Below are positions 47,774 through 56,342 of a stretch of DNA of 64,000 nt, in pieces (the first letter of the stretch is position 1; every line of letters starts with the position of its first letter). Position numbers and translations under genes: made by a program. The notes under the pieces were generated by a model that saw only the letters and a list, made by a program, of their open reading frames with translations, was not told where the DNA came from and ran no database searches. Location: positions 620,001-684,000 of the forward strand of contig CAXXRA010000015.1 in NCBI GenBank assembly GCA_963663975.2. The letters are read 5' to 3'. Source of the stretch: JANQRX01 sp963663975. Lineage in GTDB: Bacteria; Pseudomonadota; Alphaproteobacteria; Rhizobiales; Kaistiaceae.

Positions 47774-49081
47774 ATGAAAAACATGATCGCGGTGCTGGGG
47801 TTCGCCCTGGCGGGGTTGGTGGCGGCGGGCGACAGCGCCGAAGCCATCGACATCCAGCGCGTCGTCAGCCCCGGCGGGATCGAAGCATGGCTGGTCGAGG
47901 ATCATGCCATACCATTGGTTTCACTATCGCTCGCCTTTACCGGCGGCGCCTCGCAGGACCCGGTGCTCAAGCCCGGTGTGGCCAATATGGTGTCCGGTCT
48001 GCTCGACGAAGGGGCGAGCTATCTCGACAGCAAGGCCTTTCAGTCGCGGCTCGACGAGCTGTCGATCGAACTCTCCTACGATGCCGGCCGCGACACCTTC
48101 ACCGGATCGTTGCGCACATTGGAAGAAAACCTTGATGAGGCGGCGAATCTGCTTCGGTTGAGCCTGCGATGGCCGCGATTTGACACCGAACCAGTGGAGC
48201 GCATTCGCGACCAGATTCTGGCATCCATCCGGCGTGACGAACGCGATCCCGGCCGGGTCGCCAGTTCAACCCTGATGGCGACCGCCTTTCCCGGTCACCC
48301 GTATGGCCGTCCGGTCAACGGAACCGCGGCCAGCATCGCCCGGATCGATGTCGGCGATCTTCGCAGGTTCCATCGCGCCAACATCGCCCGGGACAATCTG
48401 ACGGTAGCTGTCGTCGGCGCGATCGATGCCGAGAAGTTGGCCGGTTTGCTCGACCGTGTGTTCGGCGGCCTGCCCGAGACCGCCGATCTGACCAGCGTCG
48501 ACGATACCCGTCCCGTGGTTGCGGAGCGTATCGAGGTGGATATGCAGATCCCGCAGACCAACATCCGGCTGATCGCTCCGGGTATCAAACGCGACGATCC
48601 GGAGTTCCTGGACGGCTACGTCGCAGCGTTCATCCTGGGTGGCGGCGGCTTCACGTCGCGCTTGTTCGACGAAATTCGCGAGGAGCGCGGCCTCGCCTAC
48701 TCGGTCGGGCTGGGGCTCGGCGCGCTCGACCATGCCGGGCTGGTCTCCGGCGGCACCTCGACCCGCACCGATCAGGCCGACCAGGTGGTGGAAATTATCG
48801 AACAGGAGATCCGACGCTACGCCGATGACGGGCCGACCGAGGATGAGCTGGAAAGGGCCAAGAACTATCTGATCGGCAGCTATGCACTTCGCTTCACCAC
48901 ATCATCGCGGATCGCCAACCAGCTCCTGTTCATCCAGCTCGACGATCTCGGTATCGACTATGTCGACCGCCGCAACGACCTGATCGCGGATCTGACGATC
49001 GAGGACGTTCGCGCCGCTGCCGCCAGGCTGTTCGCCGAGGGCGGGTTCACTATCGTGAGGGTCGGTCAGCCGGCTTCGTGA
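47774..49081 (+). CDS. M16 family protein without zinc motif, exported (partner subunit)
   Basis: 435 residues, signal peptide MIAVLGFALAGLVAAGDSAEA. Fold is M16 (LSLAFTGGASQDPVLKPGVA where the active protein has HFLEH; GGGGFTSRLFDEIREERGLAYS in the C-terminal half), but HxxEH is replaced, so it should be inactive alone and serve substrate binding. Its 3' end overlaps the MATE gene on the other strand by 32 bases. Confidence 0.9.
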   Translation: MKNMIAVLGFALAGLVAAGDSAEAIDIQRVVSPGGIEAWLVEDHAIPLVSLSLAFTGGASQDPVLKPGVANMVSGLLDEGASYLDSKAFQSRLDELSIELSYDAGRDTFTGSLRTLEENLDEAANLLRLSLRWPRFDTEPVERIRDQILASIRRDERDPGRVASSTLMATAFPGHPYGRPVNGTAASIARIDVGDLRRFHRANIARDNLTVAVVGAIDAEKLAGLLDRVFGGLPETADLTSVDDTRPVVAERIEVDMQIPQTNIRLIAPGIKRDDPEFLDGYVAAFILGGGGFTSRLFDEIREERGLAYSVGLGLGALDHAGLVSGGTSTRTDQADQVVEIIEQEIRRYADDGPTEDELERAKNYLIGSYALRFTTSSRIANQLLFIQLDDLGIDYVDRRNDLIADLTIEDVRAAAARLFAEGGFTIVRVGQPAS

Positions 49082-50486
49082 CATCCACGCTGCCGTGGCC
49101 CCCACCCGTTTGGAGCGAGGTTGGGGAGCCGTGACCCGGCTCGCCGATCCGGCGGATGACGGCGTAACAGCCGATCAGCGCGAGGATCCCGAACGGAACC
49201 GATCCCAGCGAAAACCCGGCCAGCGCGCCCTTGGCCTGGGCATAGTGCGCGCCGACCAGCACAAACGGCACTGTGCCCAGGGTCGCCCGGCCCCAATTGA
49301 GGAGGGTCGAAAGCAGCGGATAGCCAAGATTGTTGAACGCGGCATTGGCGACGAACAGGCCTGCCATGAAGCCGTAGACGGTGGCGATGCCGCTGCAAAA
49401 GAAGATCACCAGCTCCGCCGCTTCGCCGTCGACCCCGAACGCCCACACGATCCCGTCGCGGGCGAGATACAGAATGACGCTGATTGCCACAAGGTAGACC
49501 GCGCTGAACATCACGGCGTTGGTCAACGCGCCGCGGACCCGATCGAACTGCCGGGCGCCGTAGTTCTGCCCCAGTATGGGACCGATCGCCCCCGACAGCG
49601 AGAACAACGCCACAAACGCGACCGGTGCGACCCGCGACACGATGGTCCAGCCCGCGACCGCCGGGTCGCCGAATTCCGAAATTGCCGCGGTGACGTATCC
49701 GTTGCCGACCGGGGTGGCGATGTTGGTCAGCACCGCCGGGCCGCCGATTGCCACCAACGGCCGAAAATCGGCCACGACATTCGACAAGCCGGGCCTCTCG
49801 ATGAGATCGTGGACCTTGACCACGGCGTACAGCCCGTAGGCTACCGTCGCTACGCGGGCAATCACCGCCACGATCGCCGCGCCGGTCACCCCCCATCCGA
49901 ACACGAAAATAAAAATCGGATCGAGGATCGCCGTTGTCAGGCCGAAGATGAGGGTGAGAACCATCGCCCGCCGGGCGTCGCCGGTGGCGCGCAGGATCCC
50001 GCTAAGGCCCATGAAGACGCCGAGCAGGGGGGTTGCCGGCAACACGATCAAAAGAAACATCTGCGCGGTGTCGAGCGTCTCCCCCTCGGCCCCGAGCAGC
50101 GACAGCAGCGGACGGGCGAACGGCAGCACCAGGATTGAAAGAGCCCCGGTGACGGCGATCATCAGAAAGATCGCCGATCCGGCCAGACGGCGGGCGCGAA
50201 CCCGGTCACCGGCCCCCAGCGCGCGCGAGACCAGAGCGGTTCCGGCGATCATGAGCCCGACGGACAGAGAGATGAAAAAGAAAATCACGGTCGTCGCGAA
50301 ACCGACCGCAGCGGTCAGTCGCGGATCGCCGAGGAGCGAGATGTACAGAAGATTGACCAGGTCGACGACAAAGACCGCCAGCAGCCCGAGCGCGCCGGTC
50401 GTGGCCATGACGATGACGTGCCGCATGGTTGAACCGGTGGTAAATCGCGGCGGATCGCCTGTTTCGCCGGCGGACTGTGACGTCAT
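49050..50486 (-). CDS. MATE-family multidrug efflux transporter
   Basis: 478 residues, about twelve hydrophobic helices in two sixfold bundles (VFVVDLVNLLYISLLG, GVFMGLSGILRATGDARRA, LSGAIGPILGQNYGARQ, the last a MATE landmark). Exports cationic compounds in exchange for sodium or protons. ATG at 50486; a TTG just upstream is less likely. Divergent from pmbA. Confidence 0.9.
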   Translation of the reverse strand: MTSQSAGETGDPPRFTTGSTMRHVIVMATTGALGLLAVFVVDLVNLLYISLLGDPRLTAAVGFATTVIFFFISLSVGLMIAGTALVSRALGAGDRVRARRLAGSAIFLMIAVTGALSILVLPFARPLLSLLGAEGETLDTAQMFLLIVLPATPLLGVFMGLSGILRATGDARRAMVLTLIFGLTTAILDPIFIFVFGWGVTGAAIVAVIARVATVAYGLYAVVKVHDLIERPGLSNVVADFRPLVAIGGPAVLTNIATPVGNGYVTAAISEFGDPAVAGWTIVSRVAPVAFVALFSLSGAIGPILGQNYGARQFDRVRGALTNAVMFSAVYLVAISVILYLARDGIVWAFGVDGEAAELVIFFCSGIATVYGFMAGLFVANAAFNNLGYPLLSTLLNWGRATLGTVPFVLVGAHYAQAKGALAGFSLGSVPFGILALIGCYAVIRRIGEPGHGSPTSLQTGGGHGSVDVTKPADRPSR

Positions 50487-50624
50487 CAATGATGTCCGAT
50501 GGTGGGAGGTGCGGGGTCAGACACATATGACGCGACCAGCCGGCACGATCAATGGAGTCCATATCTTGCCCTGTGCCGGTCGCGGGCATAGATGTCCTTC
50601 GCTCGACAAGGGAGAGGCACGACC

Positions 50625-51965
50625 ATGACTATGCTCGATCAGTCGGAATTGACGGAACGCGCCGCCGCTCTGGTGGCGGCCGCGGACAAGGCCGGCGCCG
50701 ATCAGGCCGATGCGGTCTCGGTGCGAAGCATCTCTCTGTCGGTGGATGTACGCCTCGGCAAGACCGAGGAGACGCGCAGGGCCGAGGGCGATGACTTTAC
50801 CCTTCGCGCCTTCATTGGCCGCAGATCGGCGACCGTCTCGGCCAATGTGCTGACCGATCCCGGCGAACTGGCCGAGCGCGCGGTCGCCATGGCCAGGGCG
50901 GCGCCGGAAGACGCGTTTGCCGGCTTGGCCGAGCGCGATCGCCTGGCGCTGTCCTATGACGACCTCGATCTTCTCGACGATCACATGCCCTCCGCACAGG
51001 AGCTGACCGACTCGGCCCTGGCTGCCGAGGATGCCGCGATCGCCGTCGAGGGGGTGTCAAAGTCCGCCGGCGCGTCCGCGGGCTGGTCCCTCGGCGGACT
51101 GGTTCTGGCCACCTCGCACGGCTTCACCGGTTCCTATCTCGCTTCCCGTTTCGGCATCTCGGCGTCGGCGATCGCCGGCCAGGGGACGGCGATGGAAAGG
51201 GACTATGATTACGAGAGCCGGGTGTTTCAGGCGGACCTGCCGGACGCCGCATCGATTGGCCGCAAGGCCGGCGAGCGCGCGGTCAAACGGCTCAATCCAC
51301 GCAAGATGGCCACCGGCCAGACCACGGTGGTCTATCATCCACGCGTTTCGGGCGGACTGATCGGTCATCTCGCCAGCGCGATCAACGGCGCGGCGATCGC
51401 GCGCGGGACGAGTTTTCTGCGCGACAGCATGGCGAGCCGTATCTTTGCCCCGGACATACGCATCACCGACGATCCCCAGTCGCCGCGCAGGCTGGCTTCA
51501 CGGCCCTTCGACGGCGAGGGCGTCGCTGGCACCCGGATCGATCTCATCGGTGAGGGAATCTTGCAGGAATGGCTGCTCGATTCGGCCTCGGCCCGCGAAC
51601 TTGGCCTGACAACCAATGGCCGCGCCTCGCGCGGCGGCGGCAACCCTTCACCGGGTGTCACCAACCTGACCCTGCAGCCGGGCGATATCACGCCTGAAGA
51701 TCTCATCGGATCCGTCAAGAACGGTTTCTATGTGACTGAACTCATTGGGCACGGTGTCAACGGCATTACCGGCGATTACAGCCGCGGTGCGGCCGGATTC
51801 GTCATCGAAAACGGCCAAATCGGGCATGCCGTGAGCGAGGTCACCATCGCCGCCAATTTGCGCGATATGTTTCTTGCGCTGCGGCCGGCCGACGATCTTT
51901 CGAACCGGTTCCGGATCAACGCGCCGACGGTCGCTGTCGAGGGCATGACGGTCGCCGGCGGCTGA
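50625..51965 (+). CDS. pmbA: TldE/PmbA-type metallopeptidase-family protein
   Basis: 446 residues, start after a GGGAGAGG site. TldD/TldE family: SVDVRLGKTEETRRAEGDD, VVYHPRVSGGLIGHLASAI, GEGVAGTRIDLIGEGILQEW and the C-terminal NGFYVTELIGHGVNGITGDY and YSRGAAGFVIENGQI. TldE partners with TldD, which holds the zinc HExxxH; that motif is absent here, as expected for the E subunit. The pair processes modified peptides such as microcins. Confidence 0.9.
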   Translation: MTMLDQSELTERAAALVAAADKAGADQADAVSVRSISLSVDVRLGKTEETRRAEGDDFTLRAFIGRRSATVSANVLTDPGELAERAVAMARAAPEDAFAGLAERDRLALSYDDLDLLDDHMPSAQELTDSALAAEDAAIAVEGVSKSAGASAGWSLGGLVLATSHGFTGSYLASRFGISASAIAGQGTAMERDYDYESRVFQADLPDAASIGRKAGERAVKRLNPRKMATGQTTVVYHPRVSGGLIGHLASAINGAAIARGTSFLRDSMASRIFAPDIRITDDPQSPRRLASRPFDGEGVAGTRIDLIGEGILQEWLLDSASARELGLTTNGRASRGGGNPSPGVTNLTLQPGDITPEDLIGSVKNGFYVTELIGHGVNGITGDYSRGAAGFVIENGQIGHAVSEVTIAANLRDMFLALRPADDLSNRFRINAPTVAVEGMTVAGG

Positions 51966-52098
51966 CGGGAATTACCCGCCGCCGGCGCGCCCTTGCGAAC
52001 CGCTTTTATTTGGTGCACCTACCGCCTGTCCGCGTGGCGAGCAAATTTTGCTGCCGTTGCGCACCCCAGGCTTTCCGACGGAAGGCGGTCTTGGAAGA

Positions 52099-52362
52099 AT
52101 GACAGGGTCGGGGACCAAATCGACCGACAGTCAGCTCCTCCATTTGGTTTTCGGGGGTGAGCTCGACAGCCTTGAAAACGTCCGATTCACCGACTTGAAC
52201 GAATTGGATGTGGTTGGGATTTATCCGAACTACGCCAAGGCGTATGACGCATGGAAGTCCAAGGCCCAGGCCAGTGTCGACAACGCAAGAGTCCGTTACT
52301 TCATTGTCCACCTGCACCGGCTTCTTGATCCGGATGCGACCACCGTCCCCACCGCCGGTTAG
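52099..52362 (+). CDS. DUF4170 protein
   Basis: 87 residues; LLHLVFGGELDSLENVRFTD, VVGIYPNYAKAYDAWKSKAQ and RYFIVHLHRLLDPD are the family signature. Function unknown, but it stands just before waaA and lpxK in many alphaproteobacteria, pointing to lipid A/envelope work. Start at 52099 has GGAAGA upstream. Confidence 0.85.
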   Translation: MTGSGTKSTDSQLLHLVFGGELDSLENVRFTDLNELDVVGIYPNYAKAYDAWKSKAQASVDNARVRYFIVHLHRLLDPDATTVPTAG

Positions 52363-52517
52363 GCTGTCTGGAGTGGGACGACAGGTCAGCCCCCAGACCC
52401 TGCCGGCGCAACGGCTGATCATGGCCGAGCGATGCTCGTCGGCAGTTCATGCACGGCCCCTGTCGAGCCGTCGCAAGGTCGCAGCGGGGCTCGATTCGGC
52501 ACCTGCGCCGGCTCGGG

Positions 52518-53837
52518 GTGTCACCGGTGGCGAACTTGGCTGAGGCAGCCGCCGAACTCGCTTTTGCCGGCTACCGGCTCGGCGGCCTTGCTCTCAGGCC
52601 GATCATTCCGCTGATCTTGTCCCGTCGGGTTGCTCGAGGGAAGGAAGACGCGTCCCGATCTGTCGAACGATACGGCGTCGCCTCGCGCCCGCGCCCGGCC
52701 GGCCGCGTCGTGTGGGTCCACGCTGTCAGCGTCGGCGAAACCAACGCGGTTCTGCCGCTGATCGAGCACCTGACCCGCAGCGGCTTCGGCGTCGTCCTGA
52801 CCACGGCCACCGTGACGGCAGCGCGGATCGCCGAGCGCCGCCTGCCGTCCGGCGCGGTTCACCAGTTTGTGCCGCTCGACATCGGCCCGTTCATTCGCAA
52901 ATTCCTCGCCCATTGGCGTCCCGAATTGGCGATCCTGGTTGAATCGGAATTGTGGCCGATCCTGATCAGCCGAACGGCCGCCGCCGGCGTTCCGGTGGTG
53001 ATCGTCAACGGCCGCGTATCGGACCGATCGTACCGCGGATGGCGGCGGTTCGCGCCTGTGGCGCGGCTCATGCTCTCCCATGTCAGACTTTGCCTCGCCT
53101 GTTCCGAGCGTGACGGCGAGCGGTTCGAATCGCTGGGCGCTTCTCAGGTCAAGGTCACCGGCAACATCAAATTCGACGTCCCGGCGCCCGATACCGATCT
53201 ATCGGCAGTCGACGACTTCCGGGCGATGGCCGGCGAGCGCCTGATCTGGACGGCAGCGAGCACACATGACGGCGAAGAGGCGATCGTCGCCGATGCTCAC
53301 ATCGATCTTGCCGGGCGCGGGCGACCTGTGTTGACGATCATCGTCCCACGGCATCCGAACCGCGGCGATGCGATCCGCTCCGAACTTACCGCGCGCGGAC
53401 TGGGTGTCGCCCAGCGCAGCCGCGACGAGATCGTGGACCCGCACACCGACATATACCTGGCCGATACCCTGGGCGAACTTGGCCTGTTCTACCGGGTCGC
53501 TCCCGTAGCCTTCATCGGAGGATCGTTGATCCCCCATGGCGGCCAGAACCCGATCGAACCGGTCATGGTCGGCACCGCCGTCATCCACGGGCCCCATGTC
53601 CACAACTTCGCCGAAGTCTACGGCGCTCTGGACGCGGTGGTTCCCGCCGGCAGGGTGAATAGCGCCGCTGAATTGGCTTCGACGGTGTGGCGGTTCCTCG
53701 AGGCTCCGGCGCAGGCGGAGCAGTCCGCCCGGCAGGCCAAAACCGTGCTGGACGGTCATGTCGGGGCGCTCGATGCGACGGTCGAGGCACTCAACGCGAT
53801 CATTGGAGGATTGGACCTGGATGCCGGCGGCGCCTGA
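52518..53837 (+). CDS. waaA: 3-deoxy-D-manno-octulosonic acid (Kdo) transferase
   Basis: 439 residues from a GTG at 52518 (in-frame alternatives at 52449 and 52527). A membrane-anchoring N-terminus (GYRLGGLALRPIIPLIL) is followed by RRVARGKEDASR, VHAVSVGETNAVLPL, and LVESELWPILI, then the donor-site FIGGSLIPHGGQNPIEPV with GPHVHNFAEVY. Transfers Kdo from CMP-Kdo to lipid IVA at the inner membrane. Overlaps lpxK by 17 bases. Confidence 0.93.
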   Translation: MSPVANLAEAAAELAFAGYRLGGLALRPIIPLILSRRVARGKEDASRSVERYGVASRPRPAGRVVWVHAVSVGETNAVLPLIEHLTRSGFGVVLTTATVTAARIAERRLPSGAVHQFVPLDIGPFIRKFLAHWRPELAILVESELWPILISRTAAAGVPVVIVNGRVSDRSYRGWRRFAPVARLMLSHVRLCLACSERDGERFESLGASQVKVTGNIKFDVPAPDTDLSAVDDFRAMAGERLIWTAASTHDGEEAIVADAHIDLAGRGRPVLTIIVPRHPNRGDAIRSELTARGLGVAQRSRDEIVDPHTDIYLADTLGELGLFYRVAPVAFIGGSLIPHGGQNPIEPVMVGTAVIHGPHVHNFAEVYGALDAVVPAGRVNSAAELASTVWRFLEAPAQAEQSARQAKTVLDGHVGALDATVEALNAIIGGLDLDAGGA

Positions 53838-54843
53838 ATTCTGGTGGCGCTCGGACCTGCGCGCAGCCGCCGCCGGATTGTGGCCGGCGTCACGAATCTG
53901 GGGCGCGGTCGCGGCTTGGCGCATCGGTCGTCGCCCTGTTTTTCGCCCGCCGGTGCCGGTGTTTTGTGTTGGAAATTTTGTCGTCGGCGGAGCCGGCAAA
54001 ACGCCGACCGCGCTGGCGATTGTCCGGGTCGCCCGCAGCCACGGCCTCAAGCCCGGCATCCTGGCCTCAGGCTATGGCGGCCGGCTGAAGCGACCGACGC
54101 TGGTTGATGGCAAAGCCCATGGCGCCGACGACGTCGGCGATGAAGCGCTGTTGCTGGCGCGGGCCGCCCCGACCGTGGTAGCGGCCGAGCGTGCCGCCGG
54201 TGCGAGGCGGTTGCTGGAGGAGGACGTCGACATCATCGTCATGGATGACGGCTTCCAGAACCCGTCGCTGGCCAAGGATTTGTCGCTGATCGCGGTGGAC
54301 GCCGGCAGCGGCATCGGCAACGGTCGCATGGTGCCGGCCGGCCCCTTGCGTGCGCCGCTCAATTTGCAGCTGCGTCGCGCCGATGGCCTGTTGGTCATCG
54401 GCCAGGGCGATGCGGCTGAACCCCTGATCCGCGTGGCGGCGCGGGCCGGCCGGCCGGTCATGCGGGGAAAACTGCAGCCGACCAAGATCCGAGCATGGCG
54501 CCGGCAGCCGATTCTGGCCTTTGCCGGCATCGGCCGGCCGCAGAAATTCTTCGACAGCCTGCGTGCGATCAAGGCCGATGTCGCACAGACCAGGGAGTTT
54601 GCCGATCACCACGTCTATCGTACCGAGGACGCCGACGAGCTGCTGGCCGCCGCCGACGCCGATGGCCTGCGCCTCGTCACCACGGAAAAGGATCTGGTTC
54701 GGCTGGCCGGGAGAACCGGCTCGCTCGGGCGACTGCACGAGCGCAGCGACGCTTTTTCGGTCACCTTGCAGTTTGACAATCCGATGGCCGCCACCGAACT
54801 GATCGAGGAAGCATTGCGGCGGTTCTCGGCGACGACGAACTAG
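53821..54843 (+). CDS. lpxK: Tetraacyldisaccharide 4'-kinase
   Basis: 340 residues; phosphorylates the 4' position of the lipid A precursor. P-loop VGNFVVGGAGKTPTALAIV, ASGYGGRLKRPT, IIVMDDGFQNPSLAKDL and the C-terminal RLVTTEKDLVRL. The TAG stop (54841-54843) falls in the six-base ACTAGA duplicated by the downstream IS481 insertion; before that insertion the gene ran straight into MITE copy C. Confidence 0.94.
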   Translation: MPAAPEFWWRSDLRAAAAGLWPASRIWGAVAAWRIGRRPVFRPPVPVFCVGNFVVGGAGKTPTALAIVRVARSHGLKPGILASGYGGRLKRPTLVDGKAHGADDVGDEALLLARAAPTVVAAERAAGARRLLEEDVDIIVMDDGFQNPSLAKDLSLIAVDAGSGIGNGRMVPAGPLRAPLNLQLRRADGLLVIGQGDAAEPLIRVAARAGRPVMRGKLQPTKIRAWRRQPILAFAGIGRPQKFFDSLRAIKADVAQTREFADHHVYRTEDADELLAAADADGLRLVTTEKDLVRLAGRTGSLGRLHERSDAFSVTLQFDNPMAATELIEEALRRFSATTN

Positions 54844-54844
54844 A

Positions 54845-55891
54845 TGTGAATTTTCAGGACGTTGTCCATTCGGTCCTGTCGAGAGAAGCTGATGTCAGCC
54901 AACGTCAGTGATTCTCCGGAGGACCGAATGGACGTTCACCAGAATGCCCATCTTACGCCGAAAGGTCGAGAGGCCATGGTTCGCGCCGTCATGGATGAGG
55001 CCATGACGAAGGCTCAGGCCGCACGCCGTTTCAAGACAACGGCCAAGACCGTCGCCAAGTGGTTGGGCCGGTTTCGCGCGGAGGGCATTGCCGGGCTTGC
55101 CGACCGGTCCTCCAGGCCCCATTCCTCGCCAAGCCAAACGCCTTGGGCCACCGGCGAAGCGGTCGAGGTCTTGCGCCGGGCTCGTTGCACGCAGGACCAC
55201 ATCGCCCAGGAACTCGGCCTCAGCCGGGCGACCGTCAGCCGTATTCTCAAGCGGCGTGGCCTCAGCCTGTTGTCCGCCCTCGAGCCCAACCAGCCACGCC
55301 CGCGCTATGAGCGCGAAACGCCAGGCGAAATCATCCATATGGACATCAAGAAGCTCGGTCGCTTCAATCGTGTCGGCCATCGCATCACCGGCGATCGCAG
55401 GCGCCAGAGCAACCAGCGCCATAACGGCACCGCGCCCGGTTGGGAGTATGTCCACGTCGCCATCGACGACCATTCCCGCATCGGCTTTGCCGACATCTTC
55501 CCGAACGAGAAAAAGGAAAGCGCCGTGGCCTTCCTCGAAGCCGCCGTAACCTACTTTGCCACCCTCGGCGTTACCATCACCCGCGTCATGACCGACAATG
55601 GATCATGCTACAGATCCAAGGCCTTCCGCGATGCCTGCCGAAGGCTCACCATCAAGCATATCCGCACCAAACCCTACACGCCTCAGACCAACGGCAAGGC
55701 CGAACGCTTCATCCAGACAATGTTGCGAGAATGGGCCTACGCAACCGAATTCCACAACTCAGACCAGCGAAAAGCAGATCTGCCGAAATGGCAGCACCGC
55801 TACAACTGGCATCGACCCCATGCCAGCCTCAATCGACAAACACCAATCAGCCGACTCGGCCTGAACCGGGACAACCTGTTGAAGCTTCACA
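54845..55891 (+). mobile_element. IS481-family insertion sequence with 6-bp target duplication
   Basis: 1047 bases. Ends TGTGAATTTTCAGGACGTTG (left) and TGTGAAGCTTCAACAGGTTG (right, minus strand), each flanked by ACTAGA (54839-54844 and 55892-55897). It sits precisely between the lpxK stop codon and MITE copy C. Confidence 0.93.
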
Positions 55892-55896
55892 ACTAG
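54928..55896 (+). CDS. IS481-family transposase
   Basis: 322 residues from MDVHQNAHLTPKGREAMVRA with a GGAGGA site. Helix-turn-helix parts (AQAARRFKTTAKTVAKW and IAQELGLSRATVSRIL), then the DDE core: Asp in GEIIHMDIKKLGRF, Asp in VMTDNGSCYRSKAF, and Glu in NGKAERFIQTMLREW. The last codon and the stop (AAC TAG) extend beyond the IS end into the duplicated target, so the terminus depends on the insertion site. Confidence 0.93.
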   Translation: MDVHQNAHLTPKGREAMVRAVMDEAMTKAQAARRFKTTAKTVAKWLGRFRAEGIAGLADRSSRPHSSPSQTPWATGEAVEVLRRARCTQDHIAQELGLSRATVSRILKRRGLSLLSALEPNQPRPRYERETPGEIIHMDIKKLGRFNRVGHRITGDRRRQSNQRHNGTAPGWEYVHVAIDDHSRIGFADIFPNEKKESAVAFLEAAVTYFATLGVTITRVMTDNGSCYRSKAFRDACRRLTIKHIRTKPYTPQTNGKAERFIQTMLREWAYATEFHNSDQRKADLPKWQHRYNWHRPHASLNRQTPISRLGLNRDNLLKLHN

Positions 55897-56103
55897 AGCC
55901 CTTTCGACCAACTCTGGGTCAATTCTGTTTCGCGATCGGCGTTGGGCGCCCGCCAATCAACAAACCCTAAGGGACGGGCGATTTTGCGCCAGTTCCTGCG
56001 CGCAGGTCCCTTGACCGTATCCCCGATACGCTCTTCGAGCCTTGACTTGATCCTGTCACAAAATCGCTCCGTCAGAATGGCTCAGAGTTGGTCGAAAGGG
56101 CTC
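55896..56103 (+). mobile_element. MITE-like element, copy C
   Basis: 208 bases with near-perfect inverted repeats GAGCCCTTTCGACCAACTCT at both ends and TA at both borders (55894-55895, 56104-56105). Compared with copies A and D it lacks about 60 bases of the interior. It separates IS481/lpxK from the minus-strand DUF2093 gene. Confidence 0.88.
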
Positions 56104-56109
56104 TAACGC

Positions 56110-56328
56110 TCAAATCATGCCGAATTCCTGGAACCGCTTGACCGCTGCGGTCGCGTCGACATAGGGCTCCTGCCGTTCGACGCTCCAGTATTTGAGCTCG
56201 TCGAGCGGAATCTGCATCCCGGTGACGGCGCACATGACGAACGCGCCGGGCGTCAACACCTGAAAATCACCGTCCTGATATTTCAGCCGCGCTTGTCCGT
56301 CACGCTCCGGCCTGTCCATGCGGTTCAT
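56110..56328 (-). CDS. DUF2093 protein
   Basis: 72 residues: QARLKYQDGDFQVLTPGAFV, CAVTGMQIPLDELKYWSVER, QEPYVDATAAVKRF. The whole length matches the small DUF2093 family of alphaproteobacteria (role unknown). Start Met 56328 with AAGGTCGAG upstream, close behind mutL. Its stop is six bases from MITE copy C. Confidence 0.85.
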   Translation of the reverse strand: MNRMDRPERDGQARLKYQDGDFQVLTPGAFVMCAVTGMQIPLDELKYWSVERQEPYVDATAAVKRFQEFGMI

Positions 56329-56342
56329 TAGCTCGACCTTGC

